A program made the position numbers and the translations under genes. Positions 32,254 through 36,619 of a stretch of DNA of 36,619 bases are shown here, piece after piece. Positions within the stretch are counted from its first letter, which is position 1; each line of letters begins with the position of its first letter. The stretch is taken from contig DAOURR010000019.1 of assembly GCA_030627625.1 (NCBI GenBank), forward strand, positions 1 to 36,619, given 5' to 3'. The DNA comes from UBA3103 sp002365855 (lineage in GTDB: Bacteria > Bacillota > Desulfotomaculia > Desulfotomaculales > Pelotomaculaceae). The notes beneath the pieces are model-generated. The model was not told the origin of the DNA. It was given only the letters and a program-made list of their open reading frames with translations, and ran no database searches.

Positions 32254-33981
32254 TTAGGCAATCTCCTCTTCGGACAATTGGGAGAATACGATCTCACGGT
32301 AAACAGAACATCTATCCATAAGTTCCTTATGTTTGCCCATCCCTGCGATCTGTCCTTCATCCAATACAATAATCCTGTCGGCGTCCATAACCGTTCCTAC
32401 TCTCTGGGCTACGATGATAACAGTGGAAGCGGTAGTCTCTTTTTTAAGAGCCGAACGCAGACGGGCGTCAGTCTTAAAGTCAAGGGCTGAAAAACAGTCG
32501 TCCAGAATATATATCCCAGGCTTTCTGACCAACGCGCGGGCAATGGAAAGCCTTTGCTTCTGCCCGCCCGATAAATTCGTACCACCCTGGGAGATCCGAG
32601 ATTCATATCCATCCTTCATCTCAGAAATGAATTCGCTCGCCTGGGCGACCTCTGCCGCGTGGGTGATTTGTTCATCGGTCGCGTCAGCCTTACCGTAACG
32701 TATGTTTTCAGATACTGTCCCGCTGAAAAGAACCGGCGTCTGCGGCACAAACCCGATTTTGGTCCTGAGGTCCCCCTGAGTCATTTGCCGGACATCCAGG
32801 CCGTCAACCAGGACTGATCCGCTATCAACATCGTAAAAGCGTGGAATCAGGTTGATCAACGTAGACTTGCCCGAGCCTGTACCGCCTATAATAGCCGTCA
32901 CCTCACCGGGACAGGCGGAGAAAGATATATTGCTGACGGCAGGAAGCTCAGCACCGGGATAGCTAAAGGTGACCTCCCGAAATTCCACATAACCTTTGTG
33001 GCTGTCCGATTTACTGCTTTGCAGCGGGTCCTTGATCCCAGGCTCCACTTCCAGAACCTCGTTGATCCGTATAGCTGAAGCCTGGGCTCTCGGAACCATA
33101 ACAAACATAATCGTCACCATAATGATGGAAAACATGACCTGCATTGCATACTGAATGAACGCCATCATGTCGCCCACCTGCATTGCTCCTTGACTGATAC
33201 GGTGGCCTCCAAACCAAATTATTGCAATAGAGGTTAAATTCATAATGATGATCATGAGTGGCTGTGTTAATGCCATTATTTTATTTACTTTAATAGCGTT
33301 ATCTGCTAAATCGCGGTTTGCTGTCTTAAACCGCTCATTCTCACTCTTGAGTTTGTTGAAAGCCCGGATGACCCTGATGCCGGTTAAATTTTCGCGAAGA
33401 ACAAGGTTCACCTTGTCGAGCTTCATCTGCATCGCTTTGAACAGAGGCACGATCACGGTGGCGAGACCTCCGATCAGGAGCAGCATGACGGGTAGGACCA
33501 CAGCCAGGATCAAAGTAAGCTGTTTATCTTTTGAATAGGCCATGATGATACCTCCGACGCACATGATCGGCGCATAGACCATAAAGCGCAAGCCCATTAC
33601 CACCAGGTTCTGTACCTGCGTTATGTCGTTGGTGGTCCTGGTAATAAGGGATGCGGTCCCGATCTTATCGAATTCATGCAGGGAATAATCCTCCACGCGC
33701 GAAAAAACCCTGCCGCGGATATCCCTGCCGAAACCCACACCAATTATCGAAGACAGGTAACTTCCTACTATCGCGCATATACTGCTCCCAAGTGCTACTA
33801 GAAGCATATAGCTCCCGTATTTCCAGATGTAAGTTGTATCCCCCTTCATCATGCCGTTGTTGACGACTTCCGCCATCAGCGTGGGGAGATACAGTTCCGC
33901 AATAGCCTGGGCAAATAGAAATACTATGACCCAGAATAAGTCCCAGGTGTATGGCTTTAAATACTGAAAAAGTCTAAGCAT
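32254..33981 (-). CDS. ABC exporter half-transporter, subunit 1 (degenerate ATP site)
   Basis: 575 residues. Type I exporter transmembrane domain (about 1-320) and nucleotide-binding domain: Walker A GGTGSGKST (366-374), signature LSGGQ (470-474), Walker B YILDDCFSALD. The catalytic Glu after Walker B is Asp495, and the switch His is Gln (IIVAQRV). Its own ATP site is therefore degenerate, while its intact LSGGQ completes the working site of subunit 2, whose signature is SQGQ. This complementary asymmetry is the hallmark of heterodimeric exporters. It lies 42 bases after the lipoprotein adaptor gene. Confidence 0.92.
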   Translation of the reverse strand: MLRLFQYLKPYTWDLFWVIVFLFAQAIAELYLPTLMAEVVNNGMMKGDTTYIWKYGSYMLLVALGSSICAIVGSYLSSIIGVGFGRDIRGRVFSRVEDYSLHEFDKIGTASLITRTTNDITQVQNLVVMGLRFMVYAPIMCVGGIIMAYSKDKQLTLILAVVLPVMLLLIGGLATVIVPLFKAMQMKLDKVNLVLRENLTGIRVIRAFNKLKSENERFKTANRDLADNAIKVNKIMALTQPLMIIIMNLTSIAIIWFGGHRISQGAMQVGDMMAFIQYAMQVMFSIIMVTIMFVMVPRAQASAIRINEVLEVEPGIKDPLQSSKSDSHKGYVEFREVTFSYPGAELPAVSNISFSACPGEVTAIIGGTGSGKSTLINLIPRFYDVDSGSVLVDGLDVRQMTQGDLRTKIGFVPQTPVLFSGTVSENIRYGKADATDEQITHAAEVAQASEFISEMKDGYESRISQGGTNLSGGQKQRLSIARALVRKPGIYILDDCFSALDFKTDARLRSALKKETTASTVIIVAQRVGTVMDADRIIVLDEGQIAGMGKHKELMDRCSVYREIVFSQLSEEEIA

Positions 33982-34023
33982 TTGATTACTATCCCCACCA
34001 CGGTTTTTTTAAAAACTGGTCAA

Positions 34024-35166
34024 TTAGTTGGCTGTTACCGTCATATTGTCTGTGAGGGCGCTGACATTGGTAACAGCAACGATTTCACCCGCGTCAAGTC
34101 CCTGCAAAATTTGGGCTGCCTGATCGTTTTTGAGCCCGACTTTCACAGCTCGCTTCGAAGCGGTTTTATCCTTAACCACAAACACATAGCTTTCACCGCT
34201 GTTCTGCACGACCGATGACACCGGCGCCACAATTCCTTTTGTTCTTGTGAGCACCGAAGCATGAGCCGACAGTCCGGCCGTAAAGCTGCCATCGTTCTTA
34301 ACGGTGATCTCCAGGGGGAATACTTCACCCGTGCTGACCGCAATCGGCCCGATGCTTGATATAGTTCCCTTGAATTCATTTACCGGGTAGCTGTCAATGG
34401 TAATATCCATTTCCTGGCCAACCGACAAAAGTGGCAGTAAATCCTGGGTTACAGTGCTTCTCAATTTAAGAGTCGATGTATCAACAATTGAAATAACAGA
34501 AACGCCTGGAGAGATCACCTGGCCGACGTTCACACTCTGGTTGGTCACGAACCCGTCTAACGGGCTTCTGATGGTAGCGTTATCAATCTGTACCTGGAGG
34601 TTTTTTATGTTGGCGCGGGCTGTGCTGATCGCGGCCTGGGCCTGGTCTTGAGCCGGACCAAAAGCATTTTCAAACTGGTTTTGCGCGATATTCAGCTTAT
34701 CTGTAACATCGTCCATCTGGCTTTGTGATACTACGTCCGATTCGTAAAGTAATTTTGTCCGGTCATAAAGTTTCTGGGCGGCGTCCCGGTTTATTTTGGC
34801 TAAAGAAGCCTGATTTTTAACTGACTCCGCCGCCGCCTCGGCCGACTGCAAACCAGCTTCAGCCTGTAAAAGCTGGGCGTCTAATGTATCCGTATCCAGC
34901 TGTATAAGAATGTCCCCCGCTTTTACCGCGCTGCCTACGTTGAAACCCAGGCTGATTACTTTTCCCGATATTTTGCTGGATATATCAACGGTCTGAACTG
35001 GAACCAGGACACCGCCGAGTTCCAGAGTTGTTTCCAGTTCCTGAATATCAGCAGTCGCCGTAGTCACCGGCACAGCCTTGTTCTCGTTCCGGCCGGCGCA
35101 TCCGGCGACTATTAATAATACAAGCACTGCCAGGAGAGCCAGGGACTTTTTAGTTCGCTTATGCAT
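34024..35166 (-). CDS. Lipoprotein membrane-fusion protein (RND/HlyD-type efflux adaptor)
   Basis: 380 residues from ATG 35166, eight bases after AAAGGAGG; a GTG further upstream would swallow the ribosome site. The signal peptide ends in lipobox IVAGC (Cys23), so it is anchored outside the membrane. It has two biotinyl-lipoyl-like halves (ISSKISGKVISLGFNVGSAVKAGDILIQLD and ATIRSPLDGFVTNQSVNVGQVISPG). A coiled-coil hairpin lies between them (about 85-185, rich in Ala/Gln/Leu), with beta-barrel strands after. In Gram-positives such proteins serve MacB-like or half-size ABC exporters. It sits between the other adaptor and the ABC pair. Confidence 0.88.
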   Translation of the reverse strand: MHKRTKKSLALLAVLVLLIVAGCAGRNENKAVPVTTATADIQELETTLELGGVLVPVQTVDISSKISGKVISLGFNVGSAVKAGDILIQLDTDTLDAQLLQAEAGLQSAEAAAESVKNQASLAKINRDAAQKLYDRTKLLYESDVVSQSQMDDVTDKLNIAQNQFENAFGPAQDQAQAAISTARANIKNLQVQIDNATIRSPLDGFVTNQSVNVGQVISPGVSVISIVDTSTLKLRSTVTQDLLPLLSVGQEMDITIDSYPVNEFKGTISSIGPIAVSTGEVFPLEITVKNDGSFTAGLSAHASVLTRTKGIVAPVSSVVQNSGESYVFVVKDKTASKRAVKVGLKNDQAAQILQGLDAGEIVAVTNVSALTDNMTVTAN

Positions 35167-35180
35167 AAACAAACCTCCTT

Positions 35181-35882
35181 TCACTGATTGATATGGATTT
35201 TGACAGTCGCATTCATTCCGAGCATGAGAGTCAGGTTATCAGCGTCCGTGATGGCGATCTTTACAGGAATCAACTGGATGACTTTTGAGAAAGTCCCGCT
35301 CGTATTGAGTGACGGGAACTGGCTGAATGCCGACTGCGTAGCCTGGCCAATGCTCTCAACATAACCATTAAAGTATTTATTGGGGTAGGCATCAATTTTG
35401 ATATCTACTTTCTGACCCGGTTTGATCTTTAAAATATCCGTTTCTTCAATATTGGCCTTAATGTAAATTTGCGAAGTATCAGCTATTGTTGCTATCTCCA
35501 TACCTGGTGAAACAACTTGACCCTTGACGACATTTGACTGAACAATCTTACCGTCAATTGGAGCCTTTATATCTGCTTTTGAGATGATGGTATCGGCTGA
35601 ACTGGCCAATGCCTGGGGATTCATCGCACTACTCGTTACCATCATACTGACATCCTGTTTTCCAAGTATCTGCCCTGCTTTTACATAGTCCCCATCCCTT
35701 ACGTCCCAGTTCTTTACTTTGCCGGTGACCTCAGGTGTCAACGTGATTATGTCGGCTGTAATTTGGGCGTTTTCTGTGGAGAAGTAGTTGATACTCTCAT
35801 TGACGTAGTATGAAACCCCTGCCGCTCCACCAGCAAGGATGATTATTGAGAGTAACAGCAATATTTTTTTCAGGTTTTTCAT
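35181..35882 (-). CDS. Short HlyD/EmrA-like membrane-fusion protein
   Basis: 233 residues. One N-terminal helix (LKKILLLLSIIILAGGAAGVSYYV) acts as membrane anchor; there is no lipobox. Then come a lipoyl-like half (ITADIITLTPEVTGKVKNWDVRDGDYVKAGQILGKQD), its partner half (ISKADIKAPIDGKIVQSNVVKGQVVSPGMEIATI) and beta strands ending MLGMNATVKIHI. The two halves are only about 30 residues apart, so the usual long coiled-coil hairpin is missing. It cannot reach an outer membrane and probably acts as a periplasm-less adaptor. It lies 14 bases before the lipoprotein adaptor gene, 55 after marR. Confidence 0.85.
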   Translation of the reverse strand: MKNLKKILLLLSIIILAGGAAGVSYYVNESINYFSTENAQITADIITLTPEVTGKVKNWDVRDGDYVKAGQILGKQDVSMMVTSSAMNPQALASSADTIISKADIKAPIDGKIVQSNVVKGQVVSPGMEIATIADTSQIYIKANIEETDILKIKPGQKVDIKIDAYPNKYFNGYVESIGQATQSAFSQFPSLNTSGTFSKVIQLIPVKIAITDADNLTLMLGMNATVKIHINQ

Positions 35883-35937
35883 TCATCGACCACCTCAAGG
35901 TTTTTGATTTCTTAATACTTTGGTCCTGTTCCCGTTT

Positions 35938-36432
35938 TTAATCAATGTTTTTAAGGATTTCTTGAATCCTTTTCAGCATTTGCTCCAGTTCTCCCAGTTC
36001 CCTGCAGGGAAGTTTCCTGAGCTTTTCCACAAGATCTAGTTTTATTTCATTAAATAGTTCTTCAACCGTGTTTCTGCCCCGTTCAGTGACTTCTATGCGT
36101 ACAATGCGCCGGTCATTTTCATCTGCTTTTCTGGCCAAAAGACCGAGGTTAATCAGTTTGTAAACAAGAGGCGTAAGCTGCTGTTTTGATATCTGCATTT
36201 CTTGAGCCAACTCTGACATCGAAAGGGAACCCTTCCGGTGCAGGAGTGATACCGCGTAGAATTGTACATGACTTAGCCTTGAGCGCGTTATCTGCTCGAG
36301 CGGCCTGAAAAATTTATCTTTCATATAAGCCAAAAGTGCAAGAAATTCGCCGGCCACATTTTCTAAACTGTTTATTTTAGCACCTCCTGCGTTAACAATT
36401 TTGTACCAATGAAAACAGTATATTATGAACAA
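35938..36432 (-). CDS. MarR-family regulator of the efflux operon
   Basis: Open frame of 164 residues. The winged helix-turn-helix is plain: SRLSHVQFYAVSLLHRKGSLSMSELAQEMQISKQQLTPLVYKLINLGLLARKADENDRRIVRIEVTERG. The basic wing DENDRRIVRIEVTERG is typical of MarR. A strong AGGAGG lies inside the frame (36383-36388), eight bases before an in-frame ATA (36375). The real protein may therefore be about 145 residues with an unusual start, or begin at the ATG 36432. First gene of the operon. A perfect palindrome upstream (36437-36460) is its likely operator, so it should repress its own operon and respond to a phenolic or drug-like ligand. Confidence 0.88.
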   Translation of the reverse strand: MFIIYCFHWYKIVNAGGAKINSLENVAGEFLALLAYMKDKFFRPLEQITRSRLSHVQFYAVSLLHRKGSLSMSELAQEMQISKQQLTPLVYKLINLGLLARKADENDRRIVRIEVTERGRNTVEELFNEIKLDLVEKLRKLPCRELGELEQMLKRIQEILKNID

Positions 36433-36436
36433 CCAT

Positions 36437-36460
36437 AATAGTAAACAGTTATTTACTATT
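36437..36460. promoter_or_regulatory. MarR operator palindrome
   Basis: AATAGTAAA and TTTACTATT, perfect nine-base arms around CAGTTA, immediately upstream of the open marR frame. Its size and symmetry suit a MarR dimer; it would overlap the operon promoter. Confidence 0.75.
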
Positions 36461-36469
36461 TAAACTAGT

Positions 36470-36500
36470 AAGTGGGGGCGGTTCTTGCCTTGCCAGGGAC
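36470..36500. repeat. REP-like repeat, copy 2
   Basis: AAGTGGGGGCGGTTCTTGCC followed by TTGCCAGGGAC, matching 29212-29240. It sits about 105 bases before a possible transposase start at 36605, the usual neighbourhood of REP elements and their transposase. Confidence 0.6.
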
Positions 36501-36604
36501 AATCTAAAAAGATTTGACAACCTTAACTTGGTCTAGTAGTCTGTTAACACTAAAACTACATAAAAACTGATTTCTATGGTATACTCTTCCCAGAGGGGAG
36601 TGGT

Positions 36605-36619
36605 ATGCCTTGCCAAAAG
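36605..36619 (+). CDS. First five codons of a gene, possibly a REP-associated transposase
   Basis: ATG at 36605 after GAGGGGAG gives MPCQK before the window ends. A TATACT (36580-36585) could be its -10 box. MP-basic openings are common in REP-associated tyrosine transposases and a REP-like repeat lies just upstream, but five codons cannot prove it. Confidence 0.3.

Noticed and set aside
1..36619. tRNA, rRNA or riboswitch genes
   Set aside because: Reading both strands I found no tRNA-like cloverleaf ending, rRNA segment, T-box or known riboswitch core that I could support.

Overview
The window looks like a chromosomal segment of an anaerobic Gram-positive bacterium of the Clostridia, most like the Peptococcaceae (Desulfotomaculum/Pelotomaculum type). 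The evidence is an [FeFe]-hydrogenase, iron-sulfur flavoproteins, a ferredoxin-domain aldo/keto reductase, strong AGGAGG-type ribosome sites and mid-range base composition. The taxon is inferred from gene content, not from a marker gene.

Layout. 1-2.4 kb: relic of an EAL protein, a stand-alone [FeFe]-hydrogenase and a DUF1992 protein. 2.4-23.0 kb: the main feature, five minus-strand units (A-E), each a TetR-family repressor gene followed by a gene for a roughly 875-residue PEP-synthase-like dikinase. The dikinase architecture (ATP-grasp domain, long central domain, C-terminal swivelling His domain with an SHG motif) is that of rifampin phosphotransferase rather than true PEP synthase. Companion genes follow individual units: an alpha/beta hydrolase after B, a small four-cysteine protein after C and E, an iron-sulfur flavoprotein after D. 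B and C are open. A, D and E carry frameshifts, A also has an internal deletion of roughly 230-250 bp, and the E break lies in a run of nine G. 23.4-24.6 kb: plus-strand D-Ala-D-Ala ligase. 24.7-26.5 kb: a second iron-sulfur flavoprotein plus alpha/beta hydrolase, probably the tail of a lost sixth unit. 26.5-28.0 kb: two type II toxin-antitoxin modules. 28.2-30.2 kb: aldo/keto reductase and an unknown six-helix membrane protein. 30.3-36.4 kb: MarR-controlled efflux operon (MarR, two membrane-fusion proteins, heterodimeric ABC exporter). The right edge has a REP-like repeat and what may be the first codons of a REP-associated transposase.

How it may work together. The dikinases should use ATP to phosphorylate a small molecule through a phospho-histidine on a swivelling domain. 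One TetR per copy suggests each copy responds to its own inducer. Upstream of four of the TetR genes (A, C, D, E) I see dyads of the same geometry (5-bp half-sites, 3-bp spacer), repeated at a 17-bp period in A, D and E, but with different half-site sequences. Unit B uses an unrelated operator present twice, before tetR and before the dikinase. With the multidrug-type efflux operon nearby, the whole looks like a xenobiotic or antibiotic defence locus built by repeated duplication. Substrates are unknown, and a catabolic role (for example phosphorylation of phenolic compounds) is not excluded.
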